DNA of 64,000 bases from Pantoea sp. Cy-639. Lineage in GTDB: Bacteria > Pseudomonadota > Gammaproteobacteria > Pseudomonadales > Pseudomonadaceae. Location of the stretch: assembly GCF_011752525.1 (NCBI RefSeq), contig NZ_VWXI01000003.1, positions 329,290-393,289 on the forward strand, written 5' to 3'. The translations under genes and the position numbers were made by a program. How positions within the stretch are numbered: the first letter of the stretch is position 1; every line of letters begins with the position of its first letter. Below the pieces are notes generated by a model. That model worked only from the letters and a program-made list of their open reading frames with translations, made no database searches and was not told where the DNA came from. Shown here one piece after another: positions 28,046 through 36,306 of this stretch.

Positions 28046-28588
28046 TCAGCCGGATACCCGCAATCCCGGCCAACGCGCCAGCCAGTCCTTGTCGCGAACC
28101 CGCGCGGCCATCACCTCGGCCTTGCCCGGGGTCGAGCGCAGCGTCAGGTCGAACAGATCCTCCAGCCCCAGCGGCGCCAGGACTTCGCAACCGTCGCCCG
28201 CCGTGCGCCGTACCGCCACGGCCGTGGCGGTCTCCGGCCAATACCGCATGGCATCAGCGGTCGAAACATACGGCGCCTGGCCATTACGCAGGTGCATCCG
28301 CGCCTGGTTCTTCACCGACCACACCACCTGCGGCGCCCAGGCCCGCAACTGGGCTTGCAGGCGCACGTCCTCGCCAGGGTCCATGCGCGAACGGTCGAAC
28401 CACAGCACATCCACATCACCGCCCGGCGCGCTCGCGGCGCGGCCATGCAGGTGATCCCACACGGCATTGCGCACGAAGCCTGCGCCGATCCAGCAATCCG
28501 GCAGACGCAAACGCCGGACCAGCGCCAGCAGATGCCAGCGCAACGCATCGTTGTGGATAACCGAACGGACCTGTTGCTCGAGACTCAC
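28046..28588 (-). CDS. Nucleotidyltransferase family protein (COG3575-like)
   Basis: This protein of about 180 residues has the nucleotidyltransferase-like pattern WIGAGFVRNAVWDHLHG followed by the acidic pair GGDVDVLWFD, then APLGLEDLFDLTLR. These match the small uncharacterised nucleotidyltransferases of COG3575. No ATG fits. I use the GTG at 28588, whose codon lies just after the stop of the truncated SDR reading frame; another GTG at 28606 is possible. The function is unknown. Confidence 0.75.
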   Translation of the reverse strand: MSLEQQVRSVIHNDALRWHLLALVRRLRLPDCWIGAGFVRNAVWDHLHGRAASAPGGDVDVLWFDRSRMDPGEDVRLQAQLRAWAPQVVWSVKNQARMHLRNGQAPYVSTADAMRYWPETATAVAVRRTAGDGCEVLAPLGLEDLFDLTLRSTPGKAEVMAARVRDKDWLARWPGLRVSG

Positions 28589-28589
28589 C

Positions 28590-28703
28590 TCAGAAACGCT
28601 CGTCACGCAGCACCGGCACGGTGATAGTGTCGCCGGCACCTCCCAGCCCCTCGACCAGTGCCCGTCCCAAGCCCTTGCTCGCGCCCACCACCAGAATTCG
28701 CAT
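28590..28703 (-). pseudogene. Truncated SDR gene (N-terminal 37 residues only)
   Basis: A 37-codon frame opens with a good ribosome-binding site (GGGAG, 7 nt spacing). It encodes the beginning of an SDR/Rossmann protein, MRILVVGASKGLGRALVEGL, and then stops after VPVLRDERF. Full SDRs run to about 230 residues or more. This looks like the remnant of a gene whose remainder was lost, leaving its start signal in front of the nucleotidyltransferase gene. A very short leader peptide is an alternative. Confidence 0.6.
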
Positions 28704-28779
28704 CGCATCACTCCCTATGGACTGCGCCAGATAGTACCCTCTGCGACCCAGTGATTCAGTCGGAAATACCAGGACGCCC

Positions 28780-29736
28780 GTGGACAGAGAGCAACTCGAA
28801 CGCAACCAGATTCCCCTGTACTTCATCGCCGTGGCGCTCGCCGCCGCCGTCGGCCTGCTCGCGCCGGACATGGCGCAGCCGCTGGAGCGACTGGTGACCC
28901 CAGCCATCGCCGTGCTGATGTACGCGATGTTCCTGCAGATCCCGTTTCTCGACCTGCGTGCCGGCCTGGGCAACCGGCGCTTCATCGGCGCGCTGCTGCT
29001 GGCCAACTTCGTGCTGGTGCCGCTGCTGGTGTGGGCCGCTACCCGGGGGCTGAGCGATCACCCGGCGGTGCTGGTCGGCGCGCTGCTGGTACTGCTGACG
29101 CCATGCATCGACTACGTGGTGGTGTTCACCCATCTCGGCAAGGGTGATGCGCGCCTGACCCTGGCGGCCACGCCGGTGTTGCTGCTGGTGCAACTGGCGC
29201 TGCTGCCGCTGTACCTGGCACTGATGCTCGGCGGTGTTGCCCAGGTCGAGATTGCCGCGGCGCCGTTCATCGAAGCCTTCGTGCTGCTGATCATGCTGCC
29301 ATTGCTGCTGGCCGTGGCCACCAGCGCCGGGGCTCGGCGCTCATCGCTGATGGCCAAGTGGAACGACGCCTGGGCGTGGTTGCCGGTGCCGGCCATGGCG
29401 CTGGTGCTGGTAGCGGTGATCGGCTCGCAGATCGGCGGGGTGGCCAGCCGCCTGGACGACCTGCTGCCGGTGCTGCCGGTGTACGTCGGCTTTGCCCTGC
29501 TGGCGCCGCTATTGGGGATGCTGGCAGCGCGGCTGTTCAAGTTGTCCACAGGGGCCGCGCGGGCGGTGACCTTCAGCGCCGCGACACGCAATTCGCTGGT
29601 GGTACTGCCGCTGGCGCTGGCGCTGCCGGAATCGGTGCGGGCGCTGGCAGCGGCGGCAGTAATCACCCAGACGCTGGTGGAACTGGTGAGTGAACTGGTC
29701 TATGTCCGTGTGGTGCCGGCGTTGGTGCGGGGGTAG
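28780..29736 (+). CDS. ArsB/ACR3-like or bile acid:sodium symporter-family carrier
   Basis: This 318-residue inner-membrane protein has about ten hydrophobic helices. It shows the ACR3/BASS-fold segments PAIAVLMYAMFLQIPF near the N-terminus, LTPCIDYVVVFTHLGKG in the middle, and TFSAATRNSLVVLPLALALP near the C-terminus. Annotated relatives are usually called arsenic resistance proteins, but no arsR or arsC accompanies it, so the substrate is open. The start is a GTG at 28780 with AGGA upstream. Confidence 0.78.
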   Translation: MDREQLERNQIPLYFIAVALAAAVGLLAPDMAQPLERLVTPAIAVLMYAMFLQIPFLDLRAGLGNRRFIGALLLANFVLVPLLVWAATRGLSDHPAVLVGALLVLLTPCIDYVVVFTHLGKGDARLTLAATPVLLLVQLALLPLYLALMLGGVAQVEIAAAPFIEAFVLLIMLPLLLAVATSAGARRSSLMAKWNDAWAWLPVPAMALVLVAVIGSQIGGVASRLDDLLPVLPVYVGFALLAPLLGMLAARLFKLSTGAARAVTFSAATRNSLVVLPLALALPESVRALAAAAVITQTLVELVSELVYVRVVPALVRG

Positions 29737-29745
29737 GCATGCCCT

Positions 29746-29768
29746 GGGGGCGCTGCTTCGCAGCCCCC
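29746..29768. terminator. Hairpin between convergent carrier and phosphatase genes
   Basis: The stem GGGGGCGCTGC/GCAGCCCCC with a short TTC loop lies immediately after the carrier stop codon and before the convergent phosphatase gene. There is no strong T-run. Confidence 0.5.
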
Positions 29769-29792
29769 GTGATACTGGCCAAGACCACCTGA

Positions 29793-30317
29793 TCAGCCCA
29801 CCTGCATCCGCCACTTGCCATACCGGCTGAAGCACACCCGCGCCAGCGGCGACACATCGATCCGGTGGAACACCTCGAGGGGCGCCCCGAGCGCATGCAG
29901 CATCGCCGCGCGAATGACGAACGGGTGGGTAATGCCAACCCAGTCCCCCTCGCCCAACGCCGTGTCCATCCAGTGACCAACACGCAGGCACAAGGCCGCA
30001 ATGGACTCCCCCCCATGAGGCGTAGCATGCGGATCGCTCAGCCAGGCCTGCAATGCCTGCTGGTCCAGCCGCTTGAGCGGCATCCCCTTCCAGTTGCCGA
30101 AATCAGCGTCACGCAGCCCCTCGTCGACCCTCGCCGACAAGCCATCGGCAGTCTGTCGGGCCCGCCGCTCAGGAGCGCTCAGGCAATGGGCAGCGCCGAA
30201 CACCCGCCCTGGCACATCCGCAGGATCCCGCAACGGCTCATCGTCGAGCGCAAAGCGCCCCACCCGCTGCGCCTCGGTCAGGCCATGGCAGACGAGCGTC
30301 AGCTGAATGGGCTTCAT
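29793..30317 (-). CDS. Histidine phosphatase-superfamily protein with altered RHG motif (CobC-like context)
   Basis: This 174-residue protein has the layout of the phosphoglycerate-mutase/phosphatase superfamily: a first strand LTLVCHGLTEAQR, then SAPERRARQTADGL, the acidic GGESIAALCLRVG, and a second catalytic His in VGITHPFVIRAAML. The usual RHG triplet is CHG here, so the phosphate-binding arginine next to the nucleophilic His is missing. It lies divergent from the cobalamin riboswitch and cbtBA, suggesting an alpha-ribazole phosphatase (CobC)-like ancestry. Activity is uncertain. Confidence 0.75.
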   Translation of the reverse strand: MKPIQLTLVCHGLTEAQRVGRFALDDEPLRDPADVPGRVFGAAHCLSAPERRARQTADGLSARVDEGLRDADFGNWKGMPLKRLDQQALQAWLSDPHATPHGGESIAALCLRVGHWMDTALGEGDWVGITHPFVIRAAMLHALGAPLEVFHRIDVSPLARVCFSRYGKWRMQVG

Positions 30318-30349
30318 GTTCGATCCTTCATGCATGGCTGGAACCGCTA

Positions 30350-30445
30350 CGGTGTATTATTTTGTTACGAATTGGGAAACCGGTGAAACCCCGGTGCGGT
30401 CGCGCCACTGTAATCGACTTCGAGAGCCAGACCCCAATGCCGTCC
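30350..30445 (+). promoter_or_regulatory. Cobalamin (AdoCbl) riboswitch upstream of cbtBA
   Basis: The core elements are visible: a GGGAAACCGGTGAAACCCCGG-type segment at about 30373-30393, the GCGG connector, the B12-box GCCACTG at 30404-30410 followed by TAATCG, and a closing GAGAGCCAGACC. It sits in the 5' leader of cbtB, so the cobalt transporter should be switched off by cobalamin. The outer limits are approximate. Confidence 0.92.
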
Positions 30446-30495
30446 ACCATCACAACAACATCCTGACCGAACGCGTCATTCTCCAGGAGCCTCGC

Positions 30496-30714
30496 ATGTC
30501 CACCACCGTTGCCACCCAACCCGACAGCGATCTTTCGCTGCCTTCGCTGCCACTGGCCGAGATCCTGCCCTGGGCGATCTTCGCCGGCCTGCTCCTGCTG
30601 CTGGCGATCTACTTCGTCGGCGCCGAACAAGGCGCCACCTCGCTGATCTCGGGCACCTACGTGCATGAGTTCGTGCACGACGGCCGCCACCTGCTGGGCT
30701 TCCCCTGCCACTGA
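30496..30714 (+). CDS. cbtB: Cobalt transporter subunit CbtB
   Basis: This 72-residue single-pass membrane protein (helix LPWAIFAGLLLLLAIYFVGA) has the C-terminal histidine-containing motif YVHEFVHDGRHLLGFPCH typical of CbtB, which probably binds cobalt. The ATG at 30496 follows a CCAGGAG ribosome-binding site. It sits directly behind the cobalamin riboswitch and 14 nt before cbtA. Confidence 0.93.
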   Translation: MSTTVATQPDSDLSLPSLPLAEILPWAIFAGLLLLLAIYFVGAEQGATSLISGTYVHEFVHDGRHLLGFPCH

Positions 30715-30728
30715 CCGAGGAGCGTGAC

Positions 30729-31490
30729 ATGACTGGCAATCTGCTGCTGCGCGGCATGCTCGCCGGGCTGCTGGCGGGCGTGCTCGCCTTCGGTTTCGCC
30801 AAGGTGTTCGGCGAACCCCCGGTCGACCAGGCCATCGCCTTCGAGGAAAGCATGGCCCACAGCCATGCCCACGACGACGGCGCCGCCGAAGAGGAAGAAG
30901 AACTGGTGAGCCGCGAGGTGCAGGGCGGTCTCGGGCTGTTCACCGGCATCGTGGCCTACAGCGTGGCCATAGGCGGCCTGTTCGCCCTGGCATTCGCCTT
31001 CGCCATGGGCCGCATGGGCAGCCTGAAGATCGGCCCACGCGGTCTGGCGGCGATCCTGGCGCTGCTGGCATTCATCAGCGTGATCCTGGTGCCGGGCCTG
31101 AAATACCCGGCCAACCCACCGTCGGTCGGTGATCCCGAGACCATCCGTCAGCGCACCAAGCTGTTCTTCCTGATGCTGGTGGTATCGCTGGCCGCGCTGG
31201 TGGTGGCGGTGAACCTGTTCCGCAAGCTGCTCGCCCGTCACGGCGGCTGGACCGCCGCGGTGCTGGCCATCGTGCTGTACGGGGTGATCATGGCGGTGGC
31301 CGGCAAGCTGTTCCCGGCCATCAACGAAGTGCCCGAGCAGTTCTCCGCCACCTTGCTGTGGCAGTTCCGCGTGGTCTCGCTGGGCATCCATGTGGTGCTG
31401 TGGACCGTGCTGGGCCTCGCGTTCGGCTGGCTGGCCCAAGGCCCTGTGCTGGCCCCCCGGGTGAAGCACGACGCCCGCCTGCGCTCCTGA
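30729..31490 (+). CDS. cbtA: Cobalt transporter subunit CbtA
   Basis: This 253-residue membrane protein has about six helices and a cytoplasmic or periplasmic histidine/acidic loop (MAHSHAHDDGAAEEEEELV) suited to metal binding. It shows the family segments RGMLAGLLAGVLAFGFAKVFGEPPVDQAI and FPAINEVPEQFSATLLWQFR. With CbtB it forms a predicted cobalt importer under cobalamin riboswitch control. Confidence 0.93.
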   Translation: MTGNLLLRGMLAGLLAGVLAFGFAKVFGEPPVDQAIAFEESMAHSHAHDDGAAEEEEELVSREVQGGLGLFTGIVAYSVAIGGLFALAFAFAMGRMGSLKIGPRGLAAILALLAFISVILVPGLKYPANPPSVGDPETIRQRTKLFFLMLVVSLAALVVAVNLFRKLLARHGGWTAAVLAIVLYGVIMAVAGKLFPAINEVPEQFSATLLWQFRVVSLGIHVVLWTVLGLAFGWLAQGPVLAPRVKHDARLRS

Positions 31491-31538
31491 ACACCAGCCA
31501 TCGCCCCGCTGACGCGCCCCCGCGCCAGCGGGTTCGCG

Positions 31539-32195
31539 CTAGCGCTCGTCATCACCGTAGTACTGCACGCCGATGCGGATGATGTCCCGCCCTTGCGCCT
31601 TGCGCTGGTGATTGGTGTCGCGCAGCGAATAGATGCAACCGCAGTATTCCTGCTGGTAGAAGCGCTCGCGCTTGCTGATCTCGACCATCCGCGCCGCGCC
31701 GCCGCCCTTGCGCCAGTTGTAGTCCCAATAGGTGATACCGGGGTACTTGGCCGCCGAACGATGGCCGCAGCCGTTGATCTGCTGCATGTCCTTCCAGCGT
31801 GAGATGCCCAACGAGCTGCTGATCACCGTGAAGCCGTGCTCATGGGCGTACAAGGCGGTGCGCTCGAAACGCATGTCGAAGCACATCGTGCAGCGCACCC
31901 CGCGCTCGGGCTCGTGCTCCATGCCCTTGGCCCTCTCGAACCAGTTGTCGGTGTCGTAGTCGGCATCGACAAAGGGCACGCCGTGCTGTTCGGCGAAGCG
32001 GATGTTTTCTTCCTTGCGCAGCAGGTATTCGCGCTCGGGATGGATATTGGGGTTGTAGAAGAAGATCGTGTAGTCGATCCCCGAAGCACTGATGGCTTCC
32101 ATCACCTCACCGGAGCACGGGGCGCAGCAGGAGTGCAGCAGCAGGCGCTCAGCCCCTTCCGGCAAGGTCAGTTTCGGTCGGTCGATCGGGTTCAT
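31539..32195 (-). CDS. queH: Epoxyqueuosine reductase QueH
   Basis: This 218-residue protein is the DUF208-type enzyme that reduces epoxyqueuosine to queuosine in tRNA. It shows the adjacent cysteines in [14 protein letters not shown], the motif [15 protein letters not shown], and the C-terminal [15 protein letters not shown], which bind metal/Fe-S clusters in this family. It lies downstream of metE on the same strand, behind a hairpin that probably separates the two units. Confidence 0.93.
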   Translation of the reverse strand: MNPIDRPKLTLPEGAERLLLHSCCAPCSGEVMEAISASGIDYTIFFYNPNIHPEREYLLRKEENIRFAEQHGVPFVDADYDTDNWFERAKGMEHEPERGVRCTMCFDMRFERTALYAHEHGFTVISSSLGISRWKDMQQINGCGHRSAAKYPGITYWDYNWRKGGGAARMVEISKRERFYQQEYCGCIYSLRDTNHQRKAQGRDIIRIGVQYYGDDER

Positions 32196-32219
32196 GCGGG
32201 TTTTCCTCTGAAACGGGAA

Positions 32220-32240
32220 ACGGGACGCCTGGCGTCCCGT
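32220..32240 (-). terminator. Probable metE terminator hairpin
   Basis: ACGGGACGC/GCGTCCCGT forms a 9-bp stem with a 3-nt loop, about 20 nt after the metE stop. On the minus strand it is followed by TTCCCGTTTC, only a weak T-tract. Confidence 0.55.
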
Positions 32241-32261
32241 CGGTAGTCTTGCCTCGATGAG

Positions 32262-34550
32262 TCAGGCTGTGGCGCGCAGTTGGCGAGCCGCAGCGACCAT
32301 GTTCACCAAGGCCGCCTCGGTCTCCGGCCAGGCGCGGGTTTTCAGCCCGCAATCCGGATTGACCCACAGGCGTTCGGCCGGAATACGCCGGGCGGCCTTG
32401 CTCAGCAAGGTGACGATCTCGTCCTTGCTCGGCACCCGTGGCGAATGGATATCGTAGACACCCGGGCCGATCTCGTTCGGGTAGTCGAAGCGCTCGAACG
32501 CCTCCAGCAGCTCCATGTCCGAACGCGAGGTCTCGATGGTGATGACATCGGCATCCATCGCCGCGATCGACTCGATCACATCGTTGAACTCGCTGTAGCA
32601 CATGTGGGTGTGGATCTGCGTTTGGTCACGCACGCCCGAGGCGCACAGGCGGAAGGCTTCGGTCGCCCAGTCCAGGTAGTGGCCCCAGGCACTGCGGCGC
32701 AGCGGCAGGCCTTCGCGGAACGCAGCCTCGTCGATCTGCACGATCCTGATGCCCGCCGCCTCCAGGTCGAGCACCTCGTCGCGGATCGCCAGCGCCAGCT
32801 GACGCGCCTGCACCTCGCGGCTGACGTCCTCACGCGGGAACGACCACATCAGCATGGTCACAGGGCCGGTCAGCATGCCCTTCATCACCTTGTCGGTCAG
32901 GCCCTGGGCATAGCTGATCCAGTCCACCGTCATGGCCTTCGGGCGGCTCAGGTCAGCGAAGATCACCGCCGGCTTCACGCAGCGCGAGCCGTAGCTCTGC
33001 ACCCAGCCAAAGCGGGTGAACACATAGCCGTCCAGTTGCTCGGCGAAGTACTCGACCATGTCGTTGCGCTCGGCCTCGCCGTGCACCAGCACGTCCAGCC
33101 CCAACTGCTCCTGGATCTGCACCGCATGGCGGATCTCGCTATGCATTGCCTCGACATAGTCGCCTTCGGTCAGCTTGCCCTGCTTGTAGGCCTGGCGCGC
33201 CAGGCGGATCGCCGAAGTCTGCGGGAACGAGCCGATGGTGGTAGTCGGAAACGCCGGCAGGTCGAGCCCGGCGCGCTGCTTGACGATGCGCTGGGCAAAG
33301 GCCGAGGACCGCTGGCTGTCAGCCGGCCTGATCGCCGCCACCCGCGCCTGTACCGCAGGCTTGTGGATACGCGGCGAGGTGGCACGTGCCTGCTGCACGG
33401 CGCGGCTCTGGGCCAGCGCGGCGACCACCGTGGCGGCCTCGGGCTGGTTGATCGCCCTGGCCAGCAGCGCCACTTCCTGGCATTTCTGCACGGCGAAGGC
33501 CAGCCAGCTCTTGAGTTCCTCGTCGAGCTGGTCTTCACGCTCAAGGTCCACCGGGCTATGCAGCAGCGAGCACGACGGCGCGACCCACAACCGCTCGCCC
33601 AGGCGCTCGTGGGCATGGCGCAGCACCTCCAGCGCCTGCTCCAGGTCGCAGCGCCAGACGTTGCGACCGTTCACCAGGCCCAGCGACAGCACCTTGTAGG
33701 CCGGCAGGCGATCGAGAATGGTCGGATACTGCTCCGGGGCCCGTACCAGGTCGATGTGCAGGCCTTCCACCGGCAGGTTGGCAGCCAGGCCGAGGTTGTC
33801 TTCCAGGCCGCCGAAATAGGTAGCCACCAGTTTTTTCAGCGGCGCGCGCTGGAGGATGTTGTAGACCCGCTCGTAGGCATTCTTCCAGGCCTGTGGCAGG
33901 TCGAGGGCGAGGATCGGCTCATCGATCTGCACCCACTCCACCCCCTGGACAGCCAGGCGGTTGAAGATCTGGTCGTACAGCGGCAGCAGGCGGTCGAGCA
34001 GGTCTAGCTTGTCGAACTCGGCACCCTTGGCCTTGCCCAGCCACAGGTAGGTCAACGGGCCGATCACCACTGGCTTGACGGCGTGGCCCAGGGCCCGGGC
34101 CTCCTCGACCTCCTCGAACAACTGCTCCCAGCTCAGGGCGAACTGCTGGTCGGCGCTGAACTCAGGGACCAGGTAGTGGTAGTTGGTGTCGAACCACTTG
34201 GTCATTTCCTGGGCGTGGGCGCCGTTACAGCAGCTGTCGCTGCGGCCTCGGGCCATGGCGAACAGGGTTTGCAGGCTCGGCTTGGCACCGTCCCTGGCAC
34301 GGAATCGCTCGGGAACCACGCCGAAGGTCAGCGAGTGGGTCAGCACCTGGTCGTACCAGGCGAAGTCGCCGACCGGCAGCAACTCGATACCGGCGGCCTT
34401 CTGCAACTGCCAGTGCGCGGCACGCAGACCACGACCCACGGCACGCAGGCCAGCCTCGTCGAGCTCGCCCTTCCAGAACGCCTCCAGGGCCTTCTTCAGC
34501 TCACGGTCGCGGCCGATACGCGGGAAACCCAGGTTATGTGCCAGTGCCAT
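32262..34550 (-). CDS. metE: Cobalamin-independent methionine synthase
   Basis: This 762-residue enzyme transfers the methyl group of 5-methyltetrahydropteroyl-triglutamate to homocysteine. The N-terminal domain starts [19 protein letters not shown]. The C-terminal catalytic domain has the zinc ligands in [11 protein letters not shown] and NPDCGLKTR and the substrate segment TTIGSFPQT. It is divergent from an MTHFR-like gene that supplies its methyl donor. Two tandem palindromes near 34606-34640 are likely operators for a MetR-type activator, although metR itself is not in the window. Confidence 0.97.
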   Translation of the reverse strand: MALAHNLGFPRIGRDRELKKALEAFWKGELDEAGLRAVGRGLRAAHWQLQKAAGIELLPVGDFAWYDQVLTHSLTFGVVPERFRARDGAKPSLQTLFAMARGRSDSCCNGAHAQEMTKWFDTNYHYLVPEFSADQQFALSWEQLFEEVEEARALGHAVKPVVIGPLTYLWLGKAKGAEFDKLDLLDRLLPLYDQIFNRLAVQGVEWVQIDEPILALDLPQAWKNAYERVYNILQRAPLKKLVATYFGGLEDNLGLAANLPVEGLHIDLVRAPEQYPTILDRLPAYKVLSLGLVNGRNVWRCDLEQALEVLRHAHERLGERLWVAPSCSLLHSPVDLEREDQLDEELKSWLAFAVQKCQEVALLARAINQPEAATVVAALAQSRAVQQARATSPRIHKPAVQARVAAIRPADSQRSSAFAQRIVKQRAGLDLPAFPTTTIGSFPQTSAIRLARQAYKQGKLTEGDYVEAMHSEIRHAVQIQEQLGLDVLVHGEAERNDMVEYFAEQLDGYVFTRFGWVQSYGSRCVKPAVIFADLSRPKAMTVDWISYAQGLTDKVMKGMLTGPVTMLMWSFPREDVSREVQARQLALAIRDEVLDLEAAGIRIVQIDEAAFREGLPLRRSAWGHYLDWATEAFRLCASGVRDQTQIHTHMCYSEFNDVIESIAAMDADVITIETSRSDMELLEAFERFDYPNEIGPGVYDIHSPRVPSKDEIVTLLSKAARRIPAERLWVNPDCGLKTRAWPETEAALVNMVAAARQLRATA

Positions 34551-34605
34551 GTCGTCGTCCCTCGATCCTGAAAATGAATGAGGGCATTCTGCGAGGCCGA
34601 GAAAA

Positions 34606-34640
34606 ATGAGACAAACTCATAAAATTTGAGATGAACTCAA
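34606..34640. promoter_or_regulatory. Two tandem TGAG-N5-CTCA palindromes (predicted MetR-type operators)
   Basis: ATGAG-ACAAA-CTCAT (34606-34620) and TTGAG-ATGAA-CTCAA (34626-34640) are perfect 5-bp inverted repeats around 5-nt centres. The centres are exactly 20 bp apart, so both lie on about the same helix face. They sit 56-90 bp upstream of metE. The pattern is close to the LysR/MetR consensus TGAA-N5-TTCA. Confidence 0.65.
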
Positions 34641-34802
34641 GATTCGCTCATGATCAGCGACGCCCTTGCTGCAGGAGTCGGGGCTGCGGTATAGAGCCTC
34701 GTGAATGTCTCAACCAGTACAATCCCCCGCGCAATCAGACATGCCCCGCCCGCCAACCTGCTGCACACTGCCACCCTGCCCCGACCCGGTAGCCCGCACC
34801 CC

Positions 34803-36290
34803 ATGAGCCTGCTGAAAACGACCCTGGACGCCAACGCCTTCGCCTGCATCCTGGAATTCGTCCCCAAGCCCAGCGCCGAGCGTTTCGCCACCCTCGAAAC
34901 CCTCATGGCCCGCACCCAGCTGTGCGGCTGGCCGCTGACCGTGGCCATCGGCGACCGCGTCGGCAGCGCCCTGGACCAGTCCCCCCTGGACGCCTTCGCC
35001 AGCCTGTCCAGGCCCGTCCCCGCCCTGCTGCACTTCTCCGGCAAGGACCGCGAGCGCCACGACCTGCTCAGCCAACTGCAGCACATGGACGCCGCCGGCC
35101 TCGACCAGTTGCTGCTGCTCACCGGCGACCGCCTGCCCGGCCACACCCCAGGCCAACGCCCGGTGCGCTATCTCGAGTCCGTCGCCGCCCTGCAGATCGT
35201 CCGCCAGGCCCGCCCGCACTGGTTGCTGGCCGCTGCGCTCAATCCGTTCAAGTACCAGGAAGCCGAAGGCGGCGCGCAGTACTGCAAGGCCGAAAAGAAG
35301 CTCGCCGCCGGTGCCGACCTGCTGATCCTGCAGCTCGGCTTCGATATCGACAAACACCGCGAAGCCCTCGACTGGATGCAGCGCCAGCCCCGGCCCAAGC
35401 CGCTGATCGCCTGCATCATGGCCCTTACCGAAGGCCGCGCCGCCATGCTCGAGCACGTCGCCGGGGTGACTGTCACCCCCTCGATGCGCACCCTGCTCGC
35501 CGCCGAGGCCGCCGTGTCCAAGGCGTACGCAAAAGACCGCGCCAACCAGCGCCTGGCCTTGCAGGTGATCGGCCTGAAGCTGATGGGCTATGCCGGCGTG
35601 CACCTGTCCGGCATTCACGAGCTCGCGCAGTTCGAAGCGCTGGAGCAAGCCATCGCCACCCTGCAATCACGGTTCAGCACACTGGAAGACTGGGCCCCAG
35701 CCTGGCAAGCCGCCTGGCAGGCCCCCGACCAGCCCCCGGTCACCTTCCACCCGCCCGGCCATGCCTGGCGCCTTGGCCAACGCGAAATCAACGCCTCGAA
35801 ACCGGCAAAGGCCCGCTATCACCTGCTGTCGGCGATGCACCATCAGCTGTTCAGCCGCACCACGCCGCTGAGCAAGGCCTTCGGCTGGGCCGTGACCCGA
35901 CCGCTATGGCGTAGCCCCTGGGGCGCCCACTGGCTGCATCGACTGGAGCGAGGCGTGAAACGCCCGATGGTCGGCTGTGACACCTGTGGCAGTTGCCGGC
36001 TGGAGGACACCCTCTACATCTGCCCCGAAACCTGCCCCAAAGGCCTGGCGAACGGCCCCTGCGGCGGCACGCAACTGGACCGTTGCGAGTTCGGCGACCG
36101 CGAGTGCGTGCACAGCGCCAAGTACCGGCTGGCGGTGAGCGTGGGCCGGACGGATGTACTGCGCGAACGGCTGATCCCCTGCGTGCAGGTGGAGCATCGG
36201 CATCGCAGTTCATGGCCGCTGTGGTTCGCTGCCACCAGCGCCACGCCAGCGGCCAGCCAGGTGAATGCCGAGCCGGAATTCAACGACTGA
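34803..36290 (+). CDS. Methylenetetrahydrofolate reductase-like protein with C-terminal cysteine-rich MTHFR_C domain
   Basis: This 495-residue protein has an N-terminal MTHFR-type TIM barrel (~1-300; LEFVPKPSAERFATLE, LLLLTGDRLPGH, NPFKYQEAEGGAQYCKAEKK). A C-terminal extension carries a dense cysteine cluster, CDTCGSC, CPETCPKGLANGPCGGT and CEFGDREC, like the MTHFR_C domain found next to MetV-type reductases. It is divergent from metE, supporting a role in supplying methyl-folate for methionine. I chose the ATG at 34803; no clear ribosome-binding site is seen. Its 3' end lies in a 47-bp sequence repeated at 38330. Confidence 0.82.
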   Translation: MSLLKTTLDANAFACILEFVPKPSAERFATLETLMARTQLCGWPLTVAIGDRVGSALDQSPLDAFASLSRPVPALLHFSGKDRERHDLLSQLQHMDAAGLDQLLLLTGDRLPGHTPGQRPVRYLESVAALQIVRQARPHWLLAAALNPFKYQEAEGGAQYCKAEKKLAAGADLLILQLGFDIDKHREALDWMQRQPRPKPLIACIMALTEGRAAMLEHVAGVTVTPSMRTLLAAEAAVSKAYAKDRANQRLALQVIGLKLMGYAGVHLSGIHELAQFEALEQAIATLQSRFSTLEDWAPAWQAAWQAPDQPPVTFHPPGHAWRLGQREINASKPAKARYHLLSAMHHQLFSRTTPLSKAFGWAVTRPLWRSPWGAHWLHRLERGVKRPMVGCDTCGSCRLEDTLYICPETCPKGLANGPCGGTQLDRCEFGDRECVHSAKYRLAVSVGRTDVLRERLIPCVQVEHRHRSSWPLWFAATSATPAASQVNAEPEFND

Positions 36291-36302
36291 CCGGTAGCCT
36301 CT
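36256..36302. repeat. Left flanking direct repeat of the island
   Basis: This 47-bp segment contains the last codons and stop of the MTHFR-like gene and matches 38330-38376 at 40 of 47 positions by eye. The best-conserved stretch is TTCAACGACTG. It marks the left edge of the mcc-like island. Confidence 0.7.
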
Positions 36303-36306
36303 TGGT

